Numbered from the stretch's first letter, positions 1-9,302 are shown. The stretch: 64,000 nucleotides of DNA from Salinibacter pepae (GCF_947077775.1 NZ_CAMTTE010000001.1:1054001-1118000); one strand, 5' to 3'. A program made the numbers and translations. Notes: generated from the sequence alone by a model not told the origin.

Positions 1-327
1 GGACCGGTAGCCGACAAAGCTAATCCGGAGGCGATAGCGGCCCGGCGGAATCCGCGAGAGCTGGTAAAACCCGCGGCCGGCGGCGGCCCCGGCCGCCTCA
101 ATCGCCCCCGACATTCGACGCACCACCACGTTTGCCCCTTCCAGAGGCCGTCCCCCGGCCTCGTTCCGTACGAATCCACGAAGGACGGCCTCCTCCGCAT
201 CCGGCTGCGCCAAGGCGGGCGCCGGTCCCACCGACCCGAAATACACGAGCAACAGAAGCCCCCATCCCCACACTCCCCAGCGCCCGGAGAACGGGTGTCG
301 GTGGTAAGGGGGCTTACACGTGTGCAT
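1..327 (-). CDS. N-terminus of a carboxypeptidase-regulatory-domain outer-membrane protein (cut by window edge)
   Basis: An open frame runs from an ATG at 327 off the left edge (109 codons seen, no stop). It begins with a signal peptide: a Trp/Leu-rich hydrophobic run ending PAPALAQ. A beta-sandwich of the carboxypeptidase-regulatory type follows, with the pattern LRGFVRNEAGGRPLEGANVV, then GFYQLSRIPPGRYRLRISFVGY. In Bacteroidota this module opens TonB-dependent (SusC-like) receptors and some surface proteins. The rest of the protein is outside the window, so receptor versus other surface protein cannot be decided. It has the same orientation as the three SusC/SusD loci to its right, which favours a receptor. 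Confidence 0.72.
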   Translation of the reverse strand, partial: MHTCKPPYHRHPFSGRWGVWGWGLLLLVYFGSVGPAPALAQPDAEEAVLRGFVRNEAGGRPLEGANVVVRRMSGAIEAAGAAAGRGFYQLSRIPPGRYRLRISFVGYRS

Positions 328-513
328 CCGTGACATCCGACTCTGTGCAGGTGTGATGCGTCCAGGCCGAGCGGGAGCGTGCCCGTCTCTGCCGTGCAGT
401 CTCCTTCCTTACGGCCCATCGGTCGCCCTGCACGTACCGGCGGACCGCCGACTGGCAGGCATTGTTGCCCTCCATTTGCATGTCCCGCTCCCCGGCATCA
501 GGGCGGGCAGCCG

Positions 514-1089
514 TCAGTCCCCTTGCGAAGACGACGCCTGAGAAGACTCGTCGGGGCCTTCCTCCAACCGCCTCAACAACTGGCGGATGGGGGCACGTGC
601 CTCGTGGGAAACGGAGAATCCTTCTCCCCCGACCGTTCCGCTAACTTCATCTACGCCTCCGATGGTAGACAATTGCTCACTCGTCACCTCGACGCGTGCG
701 AACGTGCCGCTCCGGATGGTCGAGGCCCGGTTCACCGAGCGGTTCTGAGGGTCTTTCCAGGAGAGGGTTTCCGTCCCAATGGTTAAACTCACCCCCCGCC
801 CCTCAATCTGAACGGACTGCATGCCCTCCTTGACGAAGTGCAGGTCGTAGGATCGAGGCACACAGTCCTGGCTAGCGCACGTCCCCACAACCTGCATGTA
901 AAACCGATTCCCCGTCTCAAGTCCCTGCGTCATCTCGATCCCGGACAACCGCATTTGACGGGTTTTGTAGGTGGTCTGGCCGGACGACGCGTCCTGTGTG
1001 ATCTGGACGGGCGGGGAGGAGCTGCCGCACCCGGCGATCAAGAACACGAGAGCAAGGACGAGCCAGCCTCTTGGGGCGTAAGCGTTCAT
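514..1089 (-). CDS. Small predicted lipoprotein of unknown function
   Basis: 191 residues from the ATG at 1089. An in-frame ATG five codons earlier (1104) is possible, but the later one places a normal signal peptide. The hydrophobic run ends in a lipobox, LIAGC, so the mature protein should be lipid-anchored from Cys. The body is polar and probably beta-rich. It has a CASQDC cysteine pair near residue 70 and a Glu/Ser-rich tail (EEGPDESSQASSSQ). I recognise no family. It lies between the edge gene and the FAS1 lipoprotein, all on one strand, with a stem-loop separating it from the FAS1 gene. Confidence 0.6.
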   Translation of the reverse strand: MNAYAPRGWLVLALVFLIAGCGSSSPPVQITQDASSGQTTYKTRQMRLSGIEMTQGLETGNRFYMQVVGTCASQDCVPRSYDLHFVKEGMQSVQIEGRGVSLTIGTETLSWKDPQNRSVNRASTIRSGTFARVEVTSEQLSTIGGVDEVSGTVGGEGFSVSHEARAPIRQLLRRLEEGPDESSQASSSQGD

Positions 1090-1260
1090 GACAGCCAGTG
1101 GCATTGTGATTACAACGGAAAACCAATCTTCAAAGGGTTCTTCCTGCGTCTTGGTGACGATGGTGCGGTGGCGGACTTCTCAAAACACCTCCCGGGTGCA
1201 GAGGGGCTGGGTTGCGCGTCCTCGCGGGGATGGGCCGTTGTGCTCTCTTCCCCAAACAGA

Positions 1261-1294
1261 GAAGCCGACTGCCCCAATCGGGACAATCGGCTTC
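1261..1294 (-). terminator. Stem-loop downstream of the FAS1 lipoprotein gene
   Basis: Perfect 8-bp stem GAAGCCGA/TCGGCTTC with an inner CCC/GGG pairing, 46 nt past the stop of the FAS1 lipoprotein gene on the minus strand. The tail read on the minus strand (CTCTGTTTGGGG) is only weakly U-rich, so termination is likely but not certain. Confidence 0.5.
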
Positions 1295-1339
1295 CCACGT
1301 GTAAAGACCAGAGCAGGCGACCGTTGTTCAGGTGGCTAA

Positions 1340-2578
1340 TCAGTCGGTGGACTCTACCACAATGTCTCCAAAGTCAATCACCACGTTTCCATTCAATGTG
1401 TATGGGGTGTCGGGTCCGTCCGCACCAGTAAAGTCATAAGTCTGATTATTATTCGTGTCGTCGTGCGGCATGGCACCAAGAGTGACATCCCCACTCAGGT
1501 CCTCGTCAAGGGCCACCTTTACACCGTTTGCGACTGCTGGACCTTCGATGTACTTAGAAACCCCGACGGTGCTGGCAACAGGCCCGTCGTTTTGAAGCTC
1601 CTGCTGGTCGTGCAGAACAATGAAGCCTCCACTCTCCGGGACATAGACACCATCAACCGTAAGGGTGTCGCCCTGTGTTGCAGATGTATCCGCCAACGTC
1701 CGATTCGTGAAGTCCACCGATGCGGTGGGCGGAAGAAGAGGCGCACCGTCCAGCTTGTGAATCACGCCATTCGTGGCCGGAATGTTGGCCTGCGAAACCA
1801 GGTCGGCGGTCACAGAAACGGTCTCACTGCCGAGCAGCGTTTCCACATCGTTTGCCGGCAGGTCGCTCGCCGTCAGGCTATCGCCCTGGATGGCGTGGTA
1901 CTTCAGGATGTCGGCACGGACGCTCGAAGTGGCGTCCTCATCGTCGTCCACGGCCTGCGTCGGCACGTTGTCGAGCGCCGCAAACGCCGCCTCAGACGGC
2001 GCAAACAACGTGAAGGACGGCCCCTCCTGGCTGAGCACGTCCGCAATGCCGGAGGAGGCGGCCAGGCTCGTGAGGGTCGAGAAGGCCCCGAAGCGTCCGA
2101 TCTGGCCGCTGATGCTATCGGTCACCGCCGCAGAGACCTCGATCGTCTCGGCGTTGATGTCGTCGTTGCTCGCATTCACCTGAATCGAGTTCGTGCTCGC
2201 GCTCATGCCCGACGTGGTCGCAATGGGGTCGCCCGGCCCGTATACGACCGTGATGAATTCGCCGCCACGACTCTGCCACTCGTAGGTCTGATCGGAGCTG
2301 GCCGCCGTGGGAAGGTCCGACGATCCGTTCACCGTCCAGGTATAGTCCTTATTGACGGTGTATCCCTGCATGTAGTAGTCCACCGTATCGGGTACGTTCA
2401 CCACATTTGCGCCGGAGAAGGATCCGGTGGCTGCGTTCCCGGAGGCCGAATTGTTCTGGGTAATGATGTACCGATTTGCGTTCTCCGGGCTTGCTTTCTG
2501 CGAGCTCTGGTCGCAGCCCGCAAGCGCCAGTGCGGCGGCCGCACAGAGCAGAAGAAGTGTGTGATATCGATGTCTCAT
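1340..2578 (-). CDS. Lipoprotein with a fasciclin (FAS1) domain and a C-terminal DUF7282-like domain
   Basis: 412 residues. The signal peptide ends in lipobox ALAGC (Cys about 21). After a Ser/Asn-rich stretch comes a FAS1 domain at about residues 155-290: FSTLTSLAASSGIADVL, then PSFTLFAPSEAAFAAL, YHAIQGDSL and NGVIHKLDGAPLLPP are the usual FAS1 blocks. The last 110 residues (VDGVYVPESGGFIVLHD, VGVSKYIEGP, AMPHDDTNNNQTYDF) resemble the DUF7282 domain known mainly from haloarchaeal surface proteins; that assignment is from memory of the family pattern. FAS1 domains serve in adhesion, so a cell-surface adhesive or matrix role is likely. It lies 111 nt downstream of the first SusCD pair but behind a terminator, so it is probably its own unit. 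Confidence 0.78.
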   Translation of the reverse strand: MRHRYHTLLLLCAAAALALAGCDQSSQKASPENANRYIITQNNSASGNAATGSFSGANVVNVPDTVDYYMQGYTVNKDYTWTVNGSSDLPTAASSDQTYEWQSRGGEFITVVYGPGDPIATTSGMSASTNSIQVNASNDDINAETIEVSAAVTDSISGQIGRFGAFSTLTSLAASSGIADVLSQEGPSFTLFAPSEAAFAALDNVPTQAVDDDEDATSSVRADILKYHAIQGDSLTASDLPANDVETLLGSETVSVTADLVSQANIPATNGVIHKLDGAPLLPPTASVDFTNRTLADTSATQGDTLTVDGVYVPESGGFIVLHDQQELQNDGPVASTVGVSKYIEGPAVANGVKVALDEDLSGDVTLGAMPHDDTNNNQTYDFTGADGPDTPYTLNGNVVIDFGDIVVESTD

Positions 2579-2631
2579 AGGTCCCGTAACTGGTTCGGAG
2601 TGTCTCGCGATGTGGGTGACGTAGCAGAACT

Positions 2632-2667
2632 ACAGGAAAATGTCCCTCCGGGCCCCCCCGGAGGGAC
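2632..2667 (-). terminator. Rho-independent terminator after SusC/SusD locus 1
   Basis: Perfect 11-bp GC-rich stem GTCCCTCCGGG/CCCGGAGGGAC with a 4-nt loop. On the minus strand it is followed by ATTTTCC. It lies 22 nt past the SusD stop codon and separates the SusCD operon from the FAS1 lipoprotein gene. Confidence 0.8.
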
Positions 2668-2688
2668 GCATTGATCAGTAGGTGTCGC

Positions 2689-4329
2689 CTAGTCGGCGCT
2701 GTACGCGTTGGCCGACGGGGGACCGTCTACGTCCCAGGCGACCCGGCAGTCTTCGTCCTCATTCTGCGCACCGCCCTCGGAACCGCTTGAGCCCTGAAAG
2801 TCTCCACTGCACTTGTTGGCGGCGGCGGTATAGTTCTGACCATTCAGGTTGGCCTCCGACGACGGGTACGGCACGCGGAGCGGGGCGTAGGAATCGAACC
2901 CACCGGCCACGCCACCTTCGGGGCCACCGAGTACGTTCTCGAAGTCGAACCGCCGCCAGGTCGACCAGCCCTGAATGTTGTGCATGTAGAAGGAGATGTA
3001 GCGCTGCTCCCCGATCACCTGTTTGGGATTCGAGCCAAAGTCACTCTGCACCTGTGAGATGTAGTTCTGTGTCGCACTGCTCGAGCCCGAGATGTCGGCG
3101 CTGGTCTGATTCCCGTAGAAATTGACGGACGCCTCAATCGCGTCGGCGATCAGTTCCTGCGGGGTGCCCGAAATCAGGCCTTCGTCGGCAGCCCATGCTT
3201 TGGTCAGGAGGACCTCATCGTAGTACATCATCGGGGCGAAGGAGTCCCCCTCGCCGCTGGGTCCGTTCGGGAACCACGCCTCCGGCCGCGAGAACCCACA
3301 GGTCGGGTTTGCCCCATACAGTCCCTGGGCATCCCCCTGCTCAAGGGCAAACGGAAATCCTTCGTACTCGCCGCTTCCGTCCTCACAGGGACGCCCGGAG
3401 TTCGACGTCTGCTCGAAGTACGCGTCCAGGCGAGGATCCGCCGTACCGCCGTACTTGTCCTTCATGAAATCGATGAAGCGCGCCGACCCGTCGAAGTCGT
3501 CCCGAAAGTCAACCTCTCGGTTCTCGTAGTAGGTGTTTCGATGGGTCGCACTCGTGCCGAACTGGAAGTACACATTGTCGGCGTTGCTGGTGAGCGGCTC
3601 CCCATTCGTGTTCGGGTCCACCGCGTTCGAGATAATGTCGCCCGGCCCTCCCAGATCGCCCCAGTTCGCGTCGAGCTCGTAGCCGCGCAGGGCAATTCGC
3701 ATCTTCAGCCCGTTGGCGAATTTCTGCCACATTTCCATGTTGCCCCCGTTCACCAGATCGCCGGACGGGCCGGCGGCCCCTGTATTGATCTTGTCCAGCG
3801 CCGTGTTCAGGCTGTCCACCAGCGCCGGGTAGATGTCCGCCTGGGCCGTGTAGGCCGGCGACTGGTTTTCACGCTGCTGGAGGGCCTCGGCAAAGGGAAT
3901 GTCCCCGTACGCGTCAGTCAGGATCTGAAAGGCCCACGTCTGCATGATCGTGGCGACCGCCTGGAAATTGCCCTGATTCTGGACCGTGCCCGGCCGCTCC
4001 TTCGCAATCTGCTTGGCCGTCTTGAGATCAGTCAGCCGCGTGTAGAAGCCCGTCCACGGGTAATCCACCGGGGAGTAGCGGCTCTCCGACGGGTAGAAGT
4101 TTTGGGTGGTGTACTGCGCCCACACGTTGGAGCGGCGCATCATGTTGGTTCCGGCGTACACCTCGCCCGACAGGTAACGCTGGGCGTTGGCGAGGAGATT
4201 GTTGGGGTTTGCCGACGTGGCCTCGTTGGGATTTTCGTTGTAGCTCGTGAGGCTGTCGCAGCCCCCCAGGGCCAGAAGGAGCGAAAGCCCGCCGGCGACG
4301 AGTAGTGTCAGTGTAGCGTGGCGTCTCAT
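2689..4329 (-). CDS. SusD/RagB-family outer-membrane nutrient-binding lipoprotein (locus 1)
   Basis: 546 residues. The signal peptide ends in lipobox ALGGC, followed by DSLTSYNENPNEAT, the typical start of the SusD-like_2/RagB group. The alpha-helical TPR-like core is visible, with WAFQILTDAYGDIPFAEAL and the later block GEQRYISFYMHNIQGWSTWRR. The protein would be anchored on the outer face of the outer membrane as a lid over the SusC channel, capturing an oligomeric substrate (peptide or glycan; not decided by sequence). It lies 100 nt downstream of its SusC partner on the same strand, an operon, and is closed by a strong terminator. No glycan hydrolase or sigma/anti-sigma pair sits nearby to reveal the substrate. 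Confidence 0.92.
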   Translation of the reverse strand: MRRHATLTLLVAGGLSLLLALGGCDSLTSYNENPNEATSANPNNLLANAQRYLSGEVYAGTNMMRRSNVWAQYTTQNFYPSESRYSPVDYPWTGFYTRLTDLKTAKQIAKERPGTVQNQGNFQAVATIMQTWAFQILTDAYGDIPFAEALQQRENQSPAYTAQADIYPALVDSLNTALDKINTGAAGPSGDLVNGGNMEMWQKFANGLKMRIALRGYELDANWGDLGGPGDIISNAVDPNTNGEPLTSNADNVYFQFGTSATHRNTYYENREVDFRDDFDGSARFIDFMKDKYGGTADPRLDAYFEQTSNSGRPCEDGSGEYEGFPFALEQGDAQGLYGANPTCGFSRPEAWFPNGPSGEGDSFAPMMYYDEVLLTKAWAADEGLISGTPQELIADAIEASVNFYGNQTSADISGSSSATQNYISQVQSDFGSNPKQVIGEQRYISFYMHNIQGWSTWRRFDFENVLGGPEGGVAGGFDSYAPLRVPYPSSEANLNGQNYTAAANKCSGDFQGSSGSEGGAQNEDEDCRVAWDVDGPPSANAYSAD

Positions 4330-4429
4330 AGTAGGGAGTCAATCAACTGTTGGGAAATGGTCGCAGGTCCTGAAAACCGTTCTCGCCCCCGGCGGACCGC
4401 ACCGGGGGCGAGGAACAGCGGTCTGACGC

Positions 4430-7400
4430 TTAGAAGCTCAGGTTCACGCGGAAGGTGTACTGACGCTGGGGCGGAATCTGGGCCGACTCGACGCCCTGAA
4501 CGTTTCCGGCCCCGAGCGTGACCGAAGGGTCGATGTTGGGGGCCTCCTTGTAGAGGAACATCAGGTTGCTGCCGGTAAGGGACACACTGGCCCGCCGGAG
4601 CGCAAAGTCGTTAAACCAGCGCTGCGGGAGGCTGTAGGTGATCGCCAGCTCCTGCAGCTTGGCGTGCGTCGCGTCGTAGATGAACTGATCGCCTCCGCCC
4701 GCGGAGAACCAGTTCTTCCAGTAGCTCGCCGCCGGGATGCGCCCCACGGCCTCGCCGAAGTCCGTGCCCTCGACGTCGTAGTTGCCGTTCTCGTTCGGGG
4801 TGGCATCATCCACCACGACACCTTCCGGGATGACACCCGTCTCACGCTGATTGTTGGCGACCGTCGACTCCACAAGCCCACTGTAGGTCCCGAACTTGTT
4901 GGAGAGGGAGTACACGTCGCCGCCCACCTGCCCGTCGACGACGGCACTGAGCGTGACGCCCTTGTAGGACACCGTGGTCGACAGCCCCCCGGTCCAGTCC
5001 GGCTGGAAGTTCCCCACGACCTGCGGACTGTTCGTCGTCTGCGGAACGCCGTTCCGCTGGAACACCACGTCGCCGTTCGCGTCGCGGCGCAGGGACGGCT
5101 GCACCATCGCCCCGTAGGCCTCACCTTCCCGGGCCTGAATCGTCGGGCCGAAGATCACGCCTCCGGAGGTCAGGTTGTAGGTGTCCAGCCCCTCGGCCAG
5201 GTCGACGACCTTGTTCACGTTCTTGTTGAAGTTGGCCGTCACATCCCACTGCAGATCTTCCTGCAGGACCGGCGTCACCGTCAGGCTGGCCTCCAGACCC
5301 CGGTTCGACACCTCCCCGGCGTTGATGAGGGACGATCCGATGCCGGAGGCGCCCGAGACATCCACCGCAAGGATCTGATCCTTCGTCACGTCGCGGTAGT
5401 ACGTCGTGCTCAGGTTGACCCGCTCGTCGAAGAAGCGCAGGTCCGCACCGAATTCGATGCCCGTCGTCCGCTCCGGCTTCAGGTCCGGATTGTTGGCCGA
5501 CCGCTGCACGTTCTGAAGGGCTTGCCCCTGGAAGGGAGTGCTGCCCGGGTACGTGACGCCGAGACGATACGGGTCGGTGTCCTGCCCGACGCGGGCCCAG
5601 CTCGCCCGCACCTTTCCGAACGACAGGATGTCCTGATCCTGAAGCGCATCCAGGCCCGTGAAGATCAGGTTTCCCGAGATTGACGGGTACAGGTACGAGT
5701 TGTTGTCGGCCGGGAGCGTGGACGACCAGTCGTTCCGGAGCGTTCCCTCCAGGAACACGATGTCCTGGTAGCCCAGGCTGACGAGCCCATAGGTACTGTA
5801 GACCATGCTCTCTCGAAGCGTCTCCTCCACATCGGGCCGGCCGACGGAATTCTGAAGCGTAAACACGTTCGGCGCGGCGAGCCCGTTCTGGGTCGAGCCC
5901 AGGTTCTGCTCGAAGGTCTCGTACCGCACCTGTCCGGCCACGAAGGAAGTCAGGTCCACCTGATCCGTCAGGGACCGCGAGTAGTCAAACCGGAGCGAGG
6001 ATCTCGTCTCCTGCTCTTCGATCACGTCCTCGCTAAAGGACCCAGGGGCTCCGGTAGAGATGTCGGAGCGGCGGTCGCTAAACCGGTGCGTTCGGAAGTC
6101 GGTAGAGACCGTAGCCGTTCCCGTCAGGTTCGGCACGATGTCGTAGGCCACCTCGGCCTTCCCGAGCAGGCGCTGCTCGTCGTCCTGCTGGAAGTTTGCG
6201 TACCGGTTCACATATGGATTGTCGGTGTACTGGAACTGGGTCACCGGCCCCTGTGCCCCGGAGACGCCGGCGTAGTTCCACCCGCGCTGCTGGCCGTTCG
6301 TGCGCTGGTAGTCGCGCATGTAGCTGTCCGGCCCGTAGTCGAGCTGCCGCTGCGTAAAGGTATTGAACGCGGCGAAGGGATTTTCCTCAAACCCGTACCC
6401 CATCCCGGACCGCGCCTTTACGTCCTGGTAGCTGTACTTCGCGAAGGTCGTCGCCCGGAGATCGTCACTCAGGTCGATCGACCCGTTAAAGTTCACCTGG
6501 TAGCGATCCATCGAGCCGTTCGGCATCACGCTGCCCTGGTTGCGACTGGTGAGTCCCAGCCGGTAGTTCAACGACTCGGTCTGCTGCGACAGGGCGACGT
6601 TGTTGGTAAACACAGCCCCCGTATCCATGAAATCCTTCACGGCGTCCGGGTGGGCCTCCCAGGGAGTTGCCTGTCCCTGCAGCCCGTTCACGTCGTCCCA
6701 GCTGTACCACTGCCGGACCGGGCGCCCGTCGAGGCGCGGCCCCCAGGACTCGTCCACGGCGTACTGCACGACGTACTGATCGCCGTCCGGCTTCTTGAAG
6801 TCCCCGTCCAGGGTCGAGAACGTGGAGCTCGGCGCCCCGCCGCCGTACTTGTTCTGGTAGTCCACGAACTCGTACGCCTGACTCATGCTGACGCTGGAGG
6901 AGAAGGAGACCCCGATCTCGTCATCGAGACTGGACCCATCCTTCGTCGTGATCTGAATGACGCCGTTCGCGCCCCGGGATCCGTACAGCGCCGCGGCCGA
7001 CGGGCCCTTCAGGACCGAGACCGACTTGATGTTGCTGGGATTCAGGGACGAGGCGGCGTTTCCGAAGTCAAACCCGCCGTTCCCCTCAACGGTGCCCCCG
7101 CCGCTCTGGCGCGAGCGATTGGACACCACGATGCCATCAATCACGATGAGCGGCTGGTTGTCGCCGCTGATCGAGCTGTAGCCGCGCAGGACGATGTTTG
7201 AGGACCCGCCCATCGTGCTGGACGATCGGATGTTCGCCCCGGAGACCTTCCCGCGAAGGGAGTTGACAAAGTTGGCGTTGTCCGTGGCGTCAAGGTCCGC
7301 CCCGTCCACCTGCTGCACGGACGACGACACGGCGCGCTCCTCGCGCTCTACGCCCAGGGCCGTCACCACGACGTCCTCAAGGCCGACCGCCTGGGGTGCC

Positions 7401-7708
7401 AGGCGCACGTTCACGTTCGTCGTTTCGCCGGCCTCCACCTCCACCGGGATGTTCTTCCGGGTGTACCCGACGAAAGACGCCTGAAGGACCTGCTCCCCGA
7501 CCGGCACGCCGGAGATTTCGAACTGCCCATTCGGCCCGGTGGCGGCCCCAATGTTGAGGCCCTGGACCGTCACGTTGACGCCCGGGAGGGTCTGGGAGGT
7601 GGTGCTATCGATGACGGTGCCCGCAACGGTACCGGTGTCTTGGGCCAGCACAGTTGCCGGGAGCAACAGCAACAGACCTGCAAGCACAGATAGTAGCTTT
7701 CGAAACAT
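4430..7708 (-). CDS. SusC/RagA-family TonB-linked outer-membrane transporter (locus 1)
   Basis: 1092 residues from ATG 7708. An ATG 15 codons earlier would put a polar extension before the signal peptide MFRKLLSVLAGLLLLLPAT. Order: signal peptide, carboxypeptidase-like domain (GTVAGTVIDSTTSQTLPGVN), TonB-box region VGLEDVVVTALG, plug domain (VDGADLD, IVLRGYSSISGDNQPLIVID, SVLKGPSAAALYGSRGANGV), then a long beta-barrel ending in a terminal aromatic residue (TFRVNLSF). It imports substrate across the outer membrane using TonB/ExbBD energy, together with the SusD protein downstream. The length is normal for the family. Confidence 0.94.
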   Translation of the reverse strand: MFRKLLSVLAGLLLLLPATVLAQDTGTVAGTVIDSTTSQTLPGVNVTVQGLNIGAATGPNGQFEISGVPVGEQVLQASFVGYTRKNIPVEVEAGETTNVNVRLAPQAVGLEDVVVTALGVEREERAVSSSVQQVDGADLDATDNANFVNSLRGKVSGANIRSSSTMGGSSNIVLRGYSSISGDNQPLIVIDGIVVSNRSRQSGGGTVEGNGGFDFGNAASSLNPSNIKSVSVLKGPSAAALYGSRGANGVIQITTKDGSSLDDEIGVSFSSSVSMSQAYEFVDYQNKYGGGAPSSTFSTLDGDFKKPDGDQYVVQYAVDESWGPRLDGRPVRQWYSWDDVNGLQGQATPWEAHPDAVKDFMDTGAVFTNNVALSQQTESLNYRLGLTSRNQGSVMPNGSMDRYQVNFNGSIDLSDDLRATTFAKYSYQDVKARSGMGYGFEENPFAAFNTFTQRQLDYGPDSYMRDYQRTNGQQRGWNYAGVSGAQGPVTQFQYTDNPYVNRYANFQQDDEQRLLGKAEVAYDIVPNLTGTATVSTDFRTHRFSDRRSDISTGAPGSFSEDVIEEQETRSSLRFDYSRSLTDQVDLTSFVAGQVRYETFEQNLGSTQNGLAAPNVFTLQNSVGRPDVEETLRESMVYSTYGLVSLGYQDIVFLEGTLRNDWSSTLPADNNSYLYPSISGNLIFTGLDALQDQDILSFGKVRASWARVGQDTDPYRLGVTYPGSTPFQGQALQNVQRSANNPDLKPERTTGIEFGADLRFFDERVNLSTTYYRDVTKDQILAVDVSGASGIGSSLINAGEVSNRGLEASLTVTPVLQEDLQWDVTANFNKNVNKVVDLAEGLDTYNLTSGGVIFGPTIQAREGEAYGAMVQPSLRRDANGDVVFQRNGVPQTTNSPQVVGNFQPDWTGGLSTTVSYKGVTLSAVVDGQVGGDVYSLSNKFGTYSGLVESTVANNQRETGVIPEGVVVDDATPNENGNYDVEGTDFGEAVGRIPAASYWKNWFSAGGGDQFIYDATHAKLQELAITYSLPQRWFNDFALRRASVSLTGSNLMFLYKEAPNIDPSVTLGAGNVQGVESAQIPPQRQYTFRVNLSF

Positions 7709-8294
7709 AAGTCGGCTTGGGGATGGATGAACAACGGAGTGCGCGTGGGTCAATCGGAGGCGGCAGGGAGAGGGAGCTTCTCCTAAACGCTCTTGGACCG
7801 GCCTTGTCCAGGCCGGCCTCTCCCAATAGTGTCCGCCGCTTTCAGACGAAGGTTTGCTGCAGAGCGTGTGACCTTAGCATTACGTCTTCCAATGTGGACC
7901 TCCCGCTCCGGAATGTCAAGAGATTCTTAACTCACAGAATAACGCGTAACGCTCATTTTCGCCGTAAGATGCGAATTATTTTCCCATCAAACGCTAAGGG
8001 CTGATCGGGATAGGTGCGGTCGCCGGCCACAGACGAGCCCGTAGGGGCTCTTGCCCAAATTTCGTTTGAGAAAGCCCAAAGAACGGCGAGGCTTCGTGAC
8101 AAGAAGTGACGCCCCCGCCGGGGCGTGGACGTCTCCTCTTTCGGTAGCGAGACGGCCTACCGGACCGCTTCGATGCAGCCAGTCTGCTACGCCAAAGCGA
8201 CCTTGCTGTCGGAAGCGACTTGCGGGTGAGGGTATGGTACGTCTATTTCCTACGGGATGCACGGGACTCGCCCCCAAATGAACCACAAATAGCA
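7709..8294. other. Intergenic region upstream of SusC locus 1
   Basis: About 590 bases without a convincing gene; short frames on both strands show no family features. The part at 7850-8000 is distinctly AT-richer than its surroundings and should hold the promoter and leader of SusC locus 1 on the minus strand. A short interrupted inverted repeat, ATTCT...AGAAT, lies there at about 7922-7939. I could not place a confident promoter. Confidence 0.5.
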
Positions 8295-8328
8295 AAGCGG
8301 CGGTGCCCCACTCGGAGCACCGCCGCTT
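8295..8328 (-). terminator. Terminator after SusC/SusD locus 2
   Basis: Perfect 12-bp stem AAGCGGCGGTGC/GCACCGCCGCTT with a 10-nt loop, 40 nt past the stop of the locus-2 lipoprotein gene on the minus strand. It is followed on that strand by TGCTATTTG. It closes the locus-2 operon. Confidence 0.75.
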
Positions 8329-8367
8329 AGAAAGCATCAGTGACCAACCCAACGTGCTGGGGTTAGA

Positions 8368-9183
8368 TCAGGGACTTGACGGAACGCCAGTTCCTGTCAG
8401 TTCCGCACTGGCTTCCGTGGCACCCGCACTGTTCGTGAACTGGAAGTCAACCGATCCCTCGTAGTCAACGGTATCGGCGGCGAGGGCGGACTCAGGCGCA
8501 AAATCAACAACGACATCCTGGCTTTCGCCGGGCGGAAGCGTAAACGAATCCTCCGCCGGTGCTTCGATGCTAAAGCGACCCGCATCCGCCCCCGAGACAG
8601 CCAGATTACTGACGTCGGAGGGGGCGCTACCTTCGTTGACAACAGCAAACGTGTCCCGGGCCGTGGAACCGGCCTCCGTAGTGTCGAAGGTAACGGAGGC
8701 TGGGTCCGGACCAACATCAGCCGAGCGCCCAGCGACCGTAAGCTGAAAAAACTGGAAGTTGGTCGCCGGGACGATGTCACTGTTTGAACTCTCTTCCAGG
8801 GCCAGCGTCAAGAGCCGCGTGTCCCCCGGTGGAATCCCGGACGAGTCGATGCGGACCTGTACAGTACCGAAGCTACTGTCGGCAGGGATCGTGGCAGTTT
8901 CAGTCAGCAGTTCGTATTCGTCAGATGGCAGTGTCGTCGCAATGTCTCCCGTGTCAACAACGGTGACCGGAAACTGACTATCACTGGACTGTTGCGGGGC
9001 AATGAGCTGGATGTTAAGAGGTACAGCGCCCACGTCATCAAGGACAGCGTCACTGGTTGGATCAAACTGAACCTTCGGAGGCCCATCATACTCGGGCTCA
9101 ACAACTTGGTCGAAGCACCCCATCATGCTCACAGAGACAAGCACAACCAGGGTAAGCGTAAGGCAACGTTTAACGATGTTCAT
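8368..9183 (-). CDS. Locus-2 accessory lipoprotein with a HYDIN/choice-of-anchor-like beta domain
   Basis: 271 residues. The signal peptide ends VSMMGC (lipobox Cys about 23). The N-terminal half (VQFDPTSDAVLDDVGAVPLN, then VQVRIDSSGIPPGDTRLLTL) resembles the small lipoproteins that follow SusD genes. The C-terminal half (PASVTFDTTEAGSTARDTFAV, FTLPPGESQDVVVDFAPES, VDFQFTNSAGATEASAELTG) has the Ig-like pattern of ASPM/SPD-2/Hydin (choice-of-anchor D) domains. It probably sits on the cell surface with its SusCD complex as an extra substrate-binding or structural subunit. It is the third gene of the operon, 163 nt after SusD. Like SusC2 and SusD2 it is less GC-rich than the neighbouring genes. 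Confidence 0.72.
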   Translation of the reverse strand: MNIVKRCLTLTLVVLVSVSMMGCFDQVVEPEYDGPPKVQFDPTSDAVLDDVGAVPLNIQLIAPQQSSDSQFPVTVVDTGDIATTLPSDEYELLTETATIPADSSFGTVQVRIDSSGIPPGDTRLLTLALEESSNSDIVPATNFQFFQLTVAGRSADVGPDPASVTFDTTEAGSTARDTFAVVNEGSAPSDVSNLAVSGADAGRFSIEAPAEDSFTLPPGESQDVVVDFAPESALAADTVDYEGSVDFQFTNSAGATEASAELTGTGVPSSP

Positions 9184-9271
9184 ATGTCTTTGGGTGCGAC
9201 CTTATTTATGAGATAGTCCGTCGAGGGCAAAAAGAAGGATGGATGCAGTCATTCTACCAAGAGAACGAGGT

Positions 9272-9302
9272 GCCACCCTGGGCGAATATACACCAGGGTG
9301 GC
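9272..9302 (-). terminator. Intra-operon stem-loop between SusD2 and the accessory lipoprotein
   Basis: Perfect 10-bp stem GCCACCCTGG/CCAGGGTGGC with an 11-nt loop, 45 nt past the SusD2 stop. It lacks a U-tract on the minus strand. It may act as a partial terminator or as an mRNA 3'-end stabiliser that lowers expression of the lipoprotein gene relative to SusCD. Confidence 0.45.

Noticed and set aside
7987-8352. Minus-strand 121-residue frame between SusC1 and the locus-2 lipoprotein gene
   Set aside because: No family pattern and it runs through the clear terminator hairpin at 8295-8328.
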